A stretch of DNA of 24,124 nucleotides from an uncultured Limosilactobacillus sp. (GCA_944326735.1 CALVFC010000008.1:1-24124), one strand, 5' to 3'; shown: positions 8,007 to 16,602, numbered from the stretch's first letter. Numbers and translations are program-made. Notes: generated from the sequence alone by a model not told the origin.

Positions 8007-8870
8007 TTAATCATTGGCGTGAACGTCGAACGCATTCAGCAGAGATTCGGCAACACCAGGGGCGTCTGGATCGTGCATTCCTTTACCCTTATCTAGGGCC
8101 CGGATGGCATCCATTTCGTCGGAAGTTAGTTCAAAATCAAAGATATTTTGATTGGACTTGATTCGAGCTTCATGAACAGACTTAGGGAAGACAATGATGC
8201 CTTCCTGGTGTTCGAAACGCAGCATAATTTGACCGACGTCCTTGCCGTACTTTTTGGCAAGGCTATTAAGGAGTGGCTCAGCAAACAAGTCCTTGTTACC
8301 TTCGCCTAATGGAGCCCAGGCTTCAAGAGTGGTGTGAGATTTAGCGAGTACTTTCCGTAACTCTTGTTGCTGGAAGTAGGGGTTAAATTCAACTTGGTTA
8401 ACAGTCGGGGTAACATTAAAGCCCGGTACCCACTTGTTCCAAAGTTTTGGTGTCATGTTAGAAACGCCAATTGACCGAATCTTACCGGCCTTTTGGGCTT
8501 CTTCCATGGCTCGCCATGCCTCATCAACGGCCCCATATGGCTGGTGCAAAAGGTAGAGGTCAATGTAGTCCACGCCCAGCTTCTTTAACGAAGTTTCAAT
8601 GGACTTCTTGGCATCTTCATATTTGTAGTCTTGGAGCCACATTTTAGAAGTAATCCAAATCTCATTACGGGGGATACCACTATCTTTAATTGCCTTCCCC
8701 ACTTCCTGTTCGTTGAAGTAAGCAACGGCAGTATCAATGTGCCGGTAACCAGCTGCTAAAGCCATCTTAACAGCAGTGTATGTCGAACCATCGGCGGGAA
8801 TTTGGAATGTTCCAAAGCCAAATGAAGGAATATTGTTACCATCGTTGAGTTTAAATGTTGGTGTTGTCAT
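8007..8870 (-). CDS. Aldo-keto reductase (2,5-diketo-D-gluconate reductase-like), distal copy
   Basis: This 287-aa NADPH-dependent carbonyl reductase has the AKR (TIM-barrel) fold. The catalytic tetrad is complete: Asp46 and Tyr51 in HIDTAVAY, Lys76 in TSKMW, His109 in YLLHQPYG. The cofactor pocket shows FPKSVHEARIKSNQNIFDF, where the Lys-Ser and later Arg bind the NADP phosphate. The family reduces aldehydes, methylglyoxal, diketogluconate or keto sugars; the substrate here is unknown. Ribosome site AAGGAGG is close ahead of the ATG. It lies 17 bases downstream of a paralogue in the same orientation, so it is the second gene of a two-gene operon ending at the stem-loop at 7948-7986. Confidence 0.92.
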   Translation of the reverse strand: MTTPTFKLNDGNNIPSFGFGTFQIPADGSTYTAVKMALAAGYRHIDTAVAYFNEQEVGKAIKDSGIPRNEIWITSKMWLQDYKYEDAKKSIETSLKKLGVDYIDLYLLHQPYGAVDEAWRAMEEAQKAGKIRSIGVSNMTPKLWNKWVPGFNVTPTVNQVEFNPYFQQQELRKVLAKSHTTLEAWAPLGEGNKDLFAEPLLNSLAKKYGKDVGQIMLRFEHQEGIIVFPKSVHEARIKSNQNIFDFELTSDEMDAIRALDKGKGMHDPDAPGVAESLLNAFDVHAND

Positions 8871-8887
8871 TATTTCAAACCTCCTTA

Positions 8888-9772
8888 TTACTTTTCGTCT
8901 TCTTGAACGGCCCTTAAGCTGGAACCAAAGATTTGTTCAATCGTGACCGGGTCACGGTGGTCGAAGAATTGACTTTCGTTTTTATCTAGGCTTGCCATGG
9001 CCTTCATATCATCATCTGAAAGTTCGAAGTCAAAGACGTCAATATTTTCGACCATCCGGTTTTTGTGAACTGACTTTGGAATAACGGTAATACCTCGTTG
9101 AAGTAACCAGCGCAGAATTACTTGACCATTGCTCTTACCGTACTTTTCGGCAATTGCTGCAATGGCCTCATTAGTAAAGATATTGTGCTTACCTTCCGCA
9201 AAGGGTGCCCACGCCTCAACACGGACACCTTCACTTTGGGCGAACTTAACTTCATTGGTTTGTTGGTACCAAGGGTTGACTTCAATTTGGTTAACAGCTG
9301 GTTTAACTGGCATTGTCAACTCAAGATCTTTTAACTGGTCAGCATAGAAGTTAGAAACACCGATGGCCCGAATCTTACCTTCTTTTTGCGCTTCTTCTAG
9401 TGCTCGCCAAGCGCCCATGGTGTCACCATATGGTTGGTGAAGAAGGTAAAGGTCCATGTAGTCGAGACCTAGCTTTTGCAGTGAATTATCAATACCGGCC
9501 TTAGCGCGATGGTAATTAAAATCGGATACCCATAGCTTTGAGGTAACAAATACATCTTCACGCTTAACACTACTGTTCTTAATTGCCTTACCAACAGCTT
9601 CTTCATTTTGGTAGGCCGCAGCGGTATCGATTAACCGGTAACCACTATCTAAAGCATCGGTCACTGCCTGTTCTGCTTGTCCAAGGTCGGGAACCTGAAA
9701 TACCCCAAAACCAAGGGTTGGCATTTCAACTCCATTATTTAATTTGACGGTTGGTACATTTACGTCTGACAT
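8888..9772 (-). CDS. Aldo-keto reductase (2,5-diketo-D-gluconate reductase-like), proximal copy
   Basis: This 294-aa NADPH-dependent aldo-keto reductase is clearly paralogous to the gene downstream. The tetrad is complete: Asp49 and Tyr54 in LIDTAAAY, Lys79 in TSKLW, His112 in YLLHQPYG. The NADP site reads IPKSVHKNRMVENIDVFDF. The C-terminal tail is a little longer and more charged (FDHRDPVTIEQIF) than in the neighbour, where substrate specificity is often set. Ribosome site AGGAGG precedes the ATG. It is first in the operon and divergent from a LysR-type regulator 115 bases away, which likely controls it. Detoxification of reactive carbonyls is a reasonable but unproven role. Confidence 0.92.
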   Translation of the reverse strand: MSDVNVPTVKLNNGVEMPTLGFGVFQVPDLGQAEQAVTDALDSGYRLIDTAAAYQNEEAVGKAIKNSSVKREDVFVTSKLWVSDFNYHRAKAGIDNSLQKLGLDYMDLYLLHQPYGDTMGAWRALEEAQKEGKIRAIGVSNFYADQLKDLELTMPVKPAVNQIEVNPWYQQTNEVKFAQSEGVRVEAWAPFAEGKHNIFTNEAIAAIAEKYGKSNGQVILRWLLQRGITVIPKSVHKNRMVENIDVFDFELSDDDMKAMASLDKNESQFFDHRDPVTIEQIFGSSLRAVQEDEK

Positions 9773-9842
9773 ATTATTGCCTCCTGAATTAATTGTTGAC
9801 TATATCTTAACGGCGCTATGTGAAAAAGAAAATTACTAAATC

Positions 9843-9871
9843 TTCATAGCAGTATACGCTTGCTGTATACT
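9843..9871 (+). promoter_or_regulatory. LysR-type operator overlapping the LysR-gene promoter
   Basis: AGTATAC (9851-9857) and GTATACT (9865-9871) form a perfect 7-bp inverted repeat with a 7-base gap; its core fits the T-N11-A rule for LysR-type sites. The right arm is also the -10 box TATACT (9866-9871) of a promoter with TTCATA (9843-9848) as -35 at 17-bp spacing, reading toward the LysR gene. A regulator bound there would repress itself. The divergent aldo-keto reductase promoter lies within the same 115-base gap, with a TATAGT-like -10 on the minus strand near 9805-9810. Confidence 0.6.
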
Positions 9872-9887
9872 AAATAGGAGAGCTGAG

Positions 9888-10760
9888 GTGACTAATGTGA
9901 TTGACAATTATTTACTAGAGGAGCTAGTGGTTTTTAGTGAAACTAAGACCCTGGCCAAGACGGCTGAGCGGTTAAGAGTAACCCAACCAACAGTTACTCG
10001 GGGGATGCAGAAATTAGAGGAAGAACTTAATGTTCACTTATTTGATCGTCACCCCAATCGGATTACCTTGACCGAAACAGGTGAATTGGCTGCCCGGGAA
10101 GCAAAAAAGTTACTAAATGCTAATCGCAATTTCATCACATATATCCATAACTTTGATCAGTCACAACAGGTTATTACTGTTGGTTCTACTGCGCCCGGGC
10201 CACCAGTGGTTGCACGCTTGTTGGCAAAACGTTTCAATTTAGTACTAGGTAGTTCCTTTATCAAATTGCATGATATTCCAGCATCTTTGGCCAATCATCG
10301 ATATTCATTCTGCTTTACAGACCATGAAATTCAAACCGACCAGATTGAATCCCTGTATATCGGCAAGGAACGTCTCTACGTTAACCTTGATCAATTTATG
10401 TTCTTAGCCAACCAGCAACAGGTTTCGTTTAATGAATTGCGCGGATTAAGCTTCATTGTATTGAACGATATTGGACCGTGGAAGAAGGTCATTCAGGATA
10501 ATATCCCTGACGCGAAGTTTCTTTACCAGGCCGAACGAGATGCTATGGCCGAAATTACCCGCTATTCCAATTTTCCGTATTTCAGTACAAACGTTACTCG
10601 CTATGAACCAAGTCATGCATTAGATAATCATGATCGAGTAACGATCCCCATTACGGATAAGAAAGCAACGATGCCTTTTTACGTTGCTTATCTAAAGACG
10701 CAACGGCAACGACTTCAGCCAGTTCTTAAGAAACTAATTGAACTATGGCCAGATAAATAA
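9888..10760 (+). CDS. LysR-family transcriptional regulator
   Basis: This 290-aa protein has an N-terminal winged helix-turn-helix of the LysR type (about residues 8-67: FSETKTLAKTAERLRVTQPT, then LEEELNVHLFDR), followed by a weakly conserved effector domain. The start is GTG at 9888, with AGGAG at 9876-9880; a second in-frame GTG at 9897 would be too far from it. It is divergent from the two aldo-keto reductases, and an inverted repeat of LysR-box form lies in between, so it is most likely the operon's regulator and autoregulated. The effector, perhaps a carbonyl compound, is not known. A strong terminator follows directly. Confidence 0.9.
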   Translation: MTNVIDNYLLEELVVFSETKTLAKTAERLRVTQPTVTRGMQKLEEELNVHLFDRHPNRITLTETGELAAREAKKLLNANRNFITYIHNFDQSQQVITVGSTAPGPPVVARLLAKRFNLVLGSSFIKLHDIPASLANHRYSFCFTDHEIQTDQIESLYIGKERLYVNLDQFMFLANQQQVSFNELRGLSFIVLNDIGPWKKVIQDNIPDAKFLYQAERDAMAEITRYSNFPYFSTNVTRYEPSHALDNHDRVTIPITDKKATMPFYVAYLKTQRQRLQPVLKKLIELWPDK

Positions 10761-10766
10761 AAAGCC

Positions 10767-10807
10767 GCGACAAATTCAGAACAGAAAATATATTCTGAGT
10801 TTGTCGC
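10767..10807 (+). terminator. Terminator after the LysR gene
   Basis: GCGACAAATTCAGAA (10767-10781) pairs with TTCTGAGTTTGTCGC (10793-10807) with a single mismatch, followed by GAATTTTTTT. It is a strong intrinsic terminator 6 bases after the stop codon. Confidence 0.9.
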
Positions 10808-10953
10808 AGAATTTTTTTAGAGACTTACAGATAGTTATAATTTTAATGCCGCTAACCCGTTAAAAATACTACGAAAAGCAGGTTAAAAGTTTTAGAATAG
10901 ATTTAGTATGCAATGAGAGCTGATAAATTACTAGAGGGATGGAGGTGATGACG

Positions 10954-12171
10954 ATGACTGATAAAGATAACCAGCATCTACACAACAATAGTTCAAACGG
11001 TGACCAATTAGACCCCCAGCGAATTGCGCAGATTTTAAAATCAGCTAAGGACCTGGAGCAAATTAAGAGTCAAACAGAACTATCATCGGTGCTTGTGGAT
11101 AAACTATTTGATTTTACTAAATGGGTGATCAAGTACAGTGTCGAAACCAATACTGCTAAGGCGCACCAAGAAGCATTTCAATCAGGGCCCCAATCGTCCG
11201 CTCCTGCTCAGTTGCAATCACAGCAGCCATCGCCAACACCTCAACAGCAACAGTCACCGGCCCAATATTCAGCGGCACCAGCACAGTCGCAACCACAAGT
11301 TGTTCAGCATCCTTCAGTTGCGGCTCAACCACAATCACAGCCGGCTAAGCATTCGACAGCGTCAGCTCAACCACAGTCAGGTCAACGGTCAGCGGACCAG
11401 CCACATTCAGGTAAACCGGTAACGTCTTCGGCTGCTTCTCAAACAGCCAGCCAAGTGTCGTCCTCTTCATCATCCTCGTTGCAATCGACTGCCTCAGTTG
11501 TTCCACCATACGTGCAACAGCCACATGCCCCACAGGATGTTCAAAAATCAACTACTCAGTCACGGCCAACCACTTCCACGTTCAGCAAGCCCCGCCCAGT
11601 AGTTACTCCACCCAAGCCCAAAGCATTGCATGACGTTTCATACAAAAAGGTCATTGCCCAAAAGAGCGTTCATCGGCTTATTTTCCTTCGGCAACCTGAT
11701 GGCCATATGAAACGGGTTGATCAGTGGCACCGGTTTACTCGGTATGGGCAAAAGAATATCCAAACTGGTAAAGTACAATGGGGCAAGTGGAATAAAACAG
11801 AAGCCCAGTTGCCCGCATATACAATCCCCGTTATTAATGGTTACCACAGCAAGCCGACCGTGATTAAAGCTGTGAAAGTTACTCCTGAGTCTAGTGACCT
11901 GATCACCGAAGTATCTTACCATGCTGATCAGGAGACTAAGGCCCAATGGCCAACGCCAGAAAAGGGGAGTTCCCAGAACAAACCAATTGTCAAGAAACAC
12001 CATGATAAGCCTGGTGTTAAGGACCAACAACGTTCAACCGATCAAGTTGCTACGCGACGGAAAAATGATGATAATGCTGCACCCGAACGAAAGCGTCAGC
12101 AACGGCCATCCTTCTTTAAGCTGATGTGGTTAACATTAACAAGTTTGTTAGGATTTCGAAAAACAGCTTAA
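10954..12171 (+). CDS. Gln/Ser/Pro-rich protein with a Mub B2-like domain
   Basis: This 405-aa protein is not assigned to a known function. Start: the ATG at 10954 sits 8 bases after GGAGG (10941-10945); an upstream in-frame ATG at 10939 overlaps that site and is rejected. Residues 1-70 are charged and helical; about 70-225 are low-complexity Gln, Pro, Ser, Ala; about 229-322 resemble a Mub B2/mucin-binding module: a strand, then QWHRFTRYGQKNIQTGKVQW, then PVINGY, and an SSDLITEVSY ending. About 330-385 are basic and charged; the last 20 residues include FFKLMWLTLTSLLGF, a short hydrophobic tail. No signal peptide or LPxTG is visible. It may be an intracellular or tail-anchored protein with a borrowed adhesin-type fold. 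It is a single gene with its own terminator. Confidence 0.75.
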   Translation: MTDKDNQHLHNNSSNGDQLDPQRIAQILKSAKDLEQIKSQTELSSVLVDKLFDFTKWVIKYSVETNTAKAHQEAFQSGPQSSAPAQLQSQQPSPTPQQQQSPAQYSAAPAQSQPQVVQHPSVAAQPQSQPAKHSTASAQPQSGQRSADQPHSGKPVTSSAASQTASQVSSSSSSSLQSTASVVPPYVQQPHAPQDVQKSTTQSRPTTSTFSKPRPVVTPPKPKALHDVSYKKVIAQKSVHRLIFLRQPDGHMKRVDQWHRFTRYGQKNIQTGKVQWGKWNKTEAQLPAYTIPVINGYHSKPTVIKAVKVTPESSDLITEVSYHADQETKAQWPTPEKGSSQNKPIVKKHHDKPGVKDQQRSTDQVATRRKNDDNAAPERKRQQRPSFFKLMWLTLTSLLGFRKTA

Positions 12172-12200
12172 GTGATGAGAAAAAGTTATTTGAATCGTTA

Positions 12201-12247
12201 AAAACGCCTATTGTAACGATCGTGAAGTCGTTACAATAAGCGTTTTT
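12201..12247. terminator. Bidirectional terminator between convergent genes
   Basis: AAAACGCCTATTGTAACGA (12201-12219) pairs with TCGTTACAATAAGCGTTTT (12228-12246) except for one internal mismatch. It is A-rich on the left and T-rich on the right, so it can end both the Gln-rich gene and the leftward membrane-protein gene. Confidence 0.9.
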
Positions 12248-12262
12248 GCGTTTCAATGTAAG

Positions 12263-13567
12263 TTAATTGTCATTGGTTTTGGATGGGGATGGCAACTTTC
12301 TTCTAATTAATATCACTGCTACGACCGTCAGCAAGATAACGCAAAGCAGTCTCGTGATCCAAAGCGGCTTATCAAGTCCGAGGTCGGGAGTGTGCGCGTA
12401 GTAGGCGTGGAGGATCTGTCGGCCGTGGGAATTAAACAGGAAGTTATTAATGATTATTAAACTGATCAGGGTAACCTGCGAAACGATTGAGCCCAAAATG
12501 GTAAAGTGCTCTTTAACAAACCGGGTATTTAATGGTGGAATTGACCGGTCTTGGCGGTAGAAGGGCCATATGAAGGCGTTAATGGTGCTACAGAATAAAC
12601 TGGCGATGAATAACCCTGCCAGGTAACACCAATTGTTGGGAATTAAAGAAATTAATAGGCCAACCAATGCCCCGGGAAAGACTAGCCACCAATTAGTTTG
12701 GTTTCTCAACCGTGGACTCAATAGCAAGCCCCCGATTGTTGCTAGGATAAAAAGTCCGTAAGCAGTGAACAGCTGGGCTATTTTATCGAGGGTGTCAAAG
12801 TAGAACAAACTATAAATTAATAGGAAGTTTGCCGTTGCCCCGGTCCAAAAAGTCCACAGGCGGGACGACTTCACGCGGCCCTGGAATCGACTAAAGCCAA
12901 TTAACATGACTATCCACATTCCTAACGTCAGTAATATTAACGATCGGCTGCCGGTTTGCTTAACCCCACGGGCCCCAATTGCCATTGCAAATACTAGCAT
13001 CGTGGCAATAGCGGGTCGCCAGTTGAAGGGCCCTGTGAACATTGCTTGGTCGGGCCAGGGAGATGGTAACTTAACCATCAACACTACCCCTAAGATGATT
13101 ATTAGTATCAATTCACAGAGAAATAATCTCAAGGAGATCATCGTTAATGCGGCTCCCAGAATAAGTACAATCAATAGGTAAAAGATGCCGTATAGGGCAG
13201 CTTTAGAATATGGCCACCGTTGTTTAGACTTATATTCATCTTTGAGTTGCTGATAAGCGGGCTTTAGGCAGCCAAAGCCAATCCCTACAACGGTTGCTGC
13301 TTCCGGCATCAGTGGCTGATATAGCGCCAAACCAGCACCCAAAAGCGATATCCAAATGTTGACCAGGAGAATACGATATGGGTTCTTAACCTTGCCAAAC
13401 GAACGAATTGCGTAGGGGATGGTCTTGGCCATTACATAGAAAAAGATGACCGGTAGAGCTGCTACGGCAGTCCGCCCATTTTGAATGAAATAGAACATGA
13501 ATATGATGTTCGGCAGAACAATGCTCCCCAACGTTAATGCTTCCATGTTAGTTACTAAGAAGTTCAA
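12263..13567 (-). CDS. Polytopic membrane protein of unknown function
   Basis: This 434-aa hydrophobic protein has about ten to twelve predicted membrane segments spread over its length, for example VLPNIIFMFYFI near residue 17, FYLLIVLILGAALTMISL near 130, LILIIILGVVLMV near 153, and LLCVILLTVVAVILI near 407, with a short charged C-terminus. Segments are joined by basic loops such as IRSFGKVKNPYR. I see no transporter signature that decides a family; an MFS- or flippase-like plan is possible. The likely start is TTG at 13567, 7 bases after GAGGGAG on the minus strand; an internal ATG (13546) is the alternative. It stands alone, divergent from the oxidoreductase at 13685. Confidence 0.75.
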   Translation of the reverse strand: MNFLVTNMEALTLGSIVLPNIIFMFYFIQNGRTAVAALPVIFFYVMAKTIPYAIRSFGKVKNPYRILLVNIWISLLGAGLALYQPLMPEAATVVGIGFGCLKPAYQQLKDEYKSKQRWPYSKAALYGIFYLLIVLILGAALTMISLRLFLCELILIIILGVVLMVKLPSPWPDQAMFTGPFNWRPAIATMLVFAMAIGARGVKQTGSRSLILLTLGMWIVMLIGFSRFQGRVKSSRLWTFWTGATANFLLIYSLFYFDTLDKIAQLFTAYGLFILATIGGLLLSPRLRNQTNWWLVFPGALVGLLISLIPNNWCYLAGLFIASLFCSTINAFIWPFYRQDRSIPPLNTRFVKEHFTILGSIVSQVTLISLIIINNFLFNSHGRQILHAYYAHTPDLGLDKPLWITRLLCVILLTVVAVILIRRKLPSPSKTNDN

Positions 13568-13644
13568 TATAATACTCCCTCACCACTTTATTAAACTCAA
13601 TATAGCACACGCCGAACGGGTAAGCATATTTCATCGCGGGATAA

Positions 13645-13675
13645 TGGTATACTGACTCTAACAATAAGTAAGGAG
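13645..13675 (+). promoter_or_regulatory. Extended -10 promoter of the MDR oxidoreductase
   Basis: TGGTATACT (13645-13653) is an extended -10 box; the -35 is poor. AAGGAG at 13670-13675 is the ribosome site 9 bases before ATG 13685, which rejects the TTG at 13679 as start. Confidence 0.5.
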
Positions 13676-13684
13676 TATTTGACT

Positions 13685-14660
13685 ATGAAAGCACTCGTTG
13701 TTGCCTATCCAGATGATAAAACTATTGCTTCGTTAAAAGTGGCCGATGTTCAAGTGCCGACACCAACCGCTAACCAGGTGTTGGTCAAGGTTCATGCGGT
13801 GGGTCTTAACCCCGTGGACTATAAGGTCGTCGAGGGTGGGGTGCTCGCCTGGACATATCCGCATACGCTGGGGTTGGACGTTGCTGGTGAAATTGTAGCG
13901 GTTGGCGAAGCAGTGACGGACTGGCAAGTTGGCGACCGCGTGTCAGGTCATGGTGACTTAACACAGAACGGCTGCTTTGCTGAGTTTGTTACTGTTCCCA
14001 CCTACCAGCTGGCCCGGATTCCCGACAACGTCAGCTATGAAACCGCGGCGAGCCTGCTTTGCGGGGCCTTGACCGCTTATATTGCGATTGAACGTAAGCC
14101 GACTCTGAAGAATGTCCGGACCGTGCTGGTTCATGCCGGTGCTGGTGGGGTAGGGAGAATTGGCCAAACTCCATGGCTTTAAGGTGTTTACCACCGTTTC
14201 AACCGCCAAGATTAAGTATGTCCAGCAACTGCATCCGGACGCCATCATCGATTACCGCCAGGAAGACGTCGATGAACGGATTAGGCAGTTGACAGATGGC
14301 CTAGGTGTTGACCTGATCATTGATACCGTTGGCAAGACGGAAGCCGAGAAGGATCTGCTGCGGCTGGCCTACAACGGCACGCTGGTGACAATTGTGGATG
14401 TGCCTGACCTGACGGGAGTGCCAATGTTTAATCGCGGTCTCAGTGTCGATGTTGTTAACTTGGGTGGCGCCCACCTAAGCGGTAACCCGTACCAAAAGGC
14501 TGACCTCGGTAAGATGAACGCGGAAATGCTGCAATTGGCAGCGAATGGTAAGGTAAATCCGCTGATTGAAAAAGTACTGCCGTTCGCCCAGATCAAGGAA
14601 GGCTTACAGGCGATTAAGGATCACCAGGTTGTTGGTAAGATTGTTGTGAAAATTGAATAG
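13685..14660 (+). pseudogene. Frameshifted zinc-less MDR alcohol dehydrogenase/quinone oxidoreductase
   Basis: Two reading frames together give one medium-chain dehydrogenase. Frame one (13685-14182) has the GroES-like half: HAVGLNPVDYKVVEGG near residue 40, the GLDVAGEIVAVGEAV segment, GDRVSGHG, and reaches VHAGAGGVG, the NADPH loop. It then reads nonsense and stops at 14180-14182. Frame two resumes at LAKLHGFKVFTTVST (from about 14158) and runs to the stop at 14658-14660, ending VVGKIVVKIE as in the family. In intact relatives about five residues (a G-x-A-x-Q segment) lie between GVG and LAK, so roughly 11 bases seem to be lost near 14153-14160. Zinc ligands are absent, as usual for quinone-oxidoreductase-like members. 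Either a recent pseudogene or a sequence error. Confidence 0.85.
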
Positions 14661-14665
14661 AAACT

Positions 14666-14704
14666 AAACGGCTGATCACTAAATAATAGTGACCAGTCGT
14701 TTTG
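14666..14704 (+). terminator. Terminator after the MDR gene
   Basis: AAACGGCTGATCACTA (14666-14681) pairs with TAGTGACCAGTCGTTT (14687-14702) with two mismatches and a short T-run. It lies just after the MDR stop and is partly symmetric, so it could also serve the convergent leftward genes. Confidence 0.75.
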
Positions 14705-14816
14705 ACTATTATGATAAATAAGACATTCGGAAGATTAATGTTCAGAGTTCCTTATGTGAAATACTCATTACTGATCTCAGCTCATGTTAAAATTGCATAA
14801 TTATTTGGTAAACAAT

Positions 14817-15851
14817 TTACTTTTCCAATAATTTGAGCAATTCTTCAGGAACGTGGCGGGGTCCCTGAACATTGGAGACACCATGTTGCCGAATGAAATC
14901 AAGGGTAAATTGGTTATGGTCATATTCTTTCTCTAATTTTAGTCGCATGACCTGCTTTATTTTTAGCTCTGGACTGTCATGGTGATAAGGGATGTTGATT
15001 TCCACAACAAGGCAACGATAAATGATCGCTTTGACGGGTGCCGCCACGTACATATAGGCAATATCGCCGACCTTTATATTCGTTGACTGTTTCCAGGTGA
15101 TCGTATCGTTATCAATAAAAGCGTGCATGATGTCATAGTATTTTTGGTTGGCAGGCACAATCCAAGCCCGCGGATTAGTAAGCAATTGACGACTGGCCTT
15201 GACTAATTTAAAGAGGTCAGCATCGGATAAGGTTCCATCGAGGATGACACTGATCCAGCTTTTACGGTGCATATGGTAACCGGCTTGAATTCCCTTTCTC
15301 TTGAGCAATGCAGGCCGTTGCTGCGACGAACAGCGTAGATCAATCACGTCGATTTTGTCCTTTGTGCTGCTGGCCTTTTTATTAGTTAACCGGGCACGGG
15401 GAATGTGCATTACTAACCCGTACCATTTCTGGGATTGGGGTTCGCGGAAGACTGCATAGTCCGGCAGCCGCTTAAAGACAAACTCTGGCTGCTCATGAAA
15501 TGTTTGACTAATCCATGCGGCGAGGCGATTTGCCTGGTCGCTGTGAAAGTACTCCGTCACGAAGCACTGCTGGGCAATTTTTTTAAGCAGGTCGATGTAA
15601 TTGGCCTTGACCCGAGCAGCAAAGGGGCCGCAGTGAATGGCCCGCAATGGCATGTACTCTTCACCGGTGCCGTTATCAATCACATTTCCACTGACTTGCC
15701 CCGCCTTATTCACGGTAACGATGGCATGAAATTGACCATCCATAAAGTCCTGTTATAACTGGTAACCGCGATCATTCTCAGTAAATCCAGCAGCAGTGAG
15801 CTTAGCAAAAACGGGGTGGTGCTTTTCGAAAAGTACTTCTTCAATTGTCAC
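14817..15851 (-). pseudogene. MmcQ/YjbR-EVE fusion protein gene with an in-frame stop
   Basis: The full frame runs from GTG 15851 (GAGAGGGG ribosome site upstream) to the stop at 14817-14819, 344 codons, but codon 33 is TAA (15753-15755). Both sides fit one protein: VTIEEVLFEKHHPVFAKLTA before the stop, and QDFMDGQFHAIVTVNKAGQV right after it in the same frame. Downstream, an in-frame ATG at 15743 could start a 308-aa product. Residues about 115-225 match MmcQ/YjbR (CyaY-like) DNA-binding proteins, e.g. KGIQAGYHMHRKSWISVILD. From about 228 a PUA/EVE-like domain follows (WIVPANQKYYD, then NIKVGDIAYMYVAAPVKAI), a fold that can bind modified bases. It starts 16 bases after the FRG-like gene, so the two form an operon. 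The domain calls come from remembered motifs. Confidence 0.7.
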
Positions 15852-15867
15852 GTTGATCGCCCCTCTC

Positions 15868-16602
15868 TTATAGTCCTAAGTATTTATCCTTGATCATTTC
15901 AGCCTTCTTGGCGTGGTCCTCAGGGTAGATGAAACTGTAGTCAATCCCTAACTTGGCCAACTCATCGAGGATGGGACGCTTGTACTTGGCGGGGATGATG
16001 TATTTTTCCTTTTCATTCGGTTTATCATGGTTATATAAACTCAAAATATCAATCGCTAATTGCGCGCGACGTTCAACTTCCTCGTACTCAATATCTACTG
16101 ATTGGTCATATTCATCACCAATAAATGGGACAAACAGGAATAAACCCTGCTGATTTTCCATTCGCCGACTCATCCGTTTGATTGTCACAATCTTCGGGAC
16201 AATTAGCTCAAGCGGATTTAACTTGTTAGCGAAACTCGGAATATCCCGTTTGGCCTCTTCAAACAAACGCAAGAATGGCAGTGTTTGCAAGTCGTGCTTA
16301 AACTCAGCAAAGTAATTAGCATCTTCATTGTCAAAGTAGTTGAGGTAGTCATCACTCCACAGGCGGTGTTGCTGAGCGATGTAGCTGTTGTCTAATTGGT
16401 AGAACTTCTTAATCGTTTGGAAAAATGAACTCTTATCAGCCATCGACTGCCGCGCCAGTGATGATTCCAGCTGCATCTCATTACTAAAGGCATTCTTTTT
16501 AAAATAATTATGGTGGGTCAAACCAATCTTGTATTGGTATTCAGCGATTAAGTTGTGCCAGCCACGCTGGTCTAACATCTCGGCCAGCTTATCCTGATCC
16601 GG
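15868..16602 (-). pseudogene. FRG-domain-like protein gene, 5' end missing
   Basis: This leftward frame ends at 15868 and encodes at least 236 residues from an ATG at 16578. The frame reads on upstream as IPDQDKLAE-M and stays open to a stop at 16669-16671, but past about 16602 the DNA belongs to the adhesin on the other strand. The C-terminal half fits the FRG family: RMSRRMENQQGLFLFVPF (the N/x-QQG-x-F motif) and the ending IPAKYKRPILDELAKLGIDY followed by FIYPED. The N-terminal part that should carry the FRG motif is not present, and no ribosome site precedes ATG 16578, so the gene is probably truncated. It is co-directional with the MmcQ-EVE gene. FRG-domain functions are poorly known. 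Family call is moderate. Confidence 0.55.

Noticed and set aside
10939..10953. Upstream ATG (10939) as start of the Gln-rich protein
   Set aside because: It overlaps the GGAGG at 10941-10945 that serves the ATG at 10954.
11138..12030. Alternative frames in the Gln/Ser/Pro tract (11138-11422 plus, 11638-12030 minus)
   Set aside because: Low-complexity CAA/CAG/TCA-rich DNA leaves shadow frames open; no start signals.
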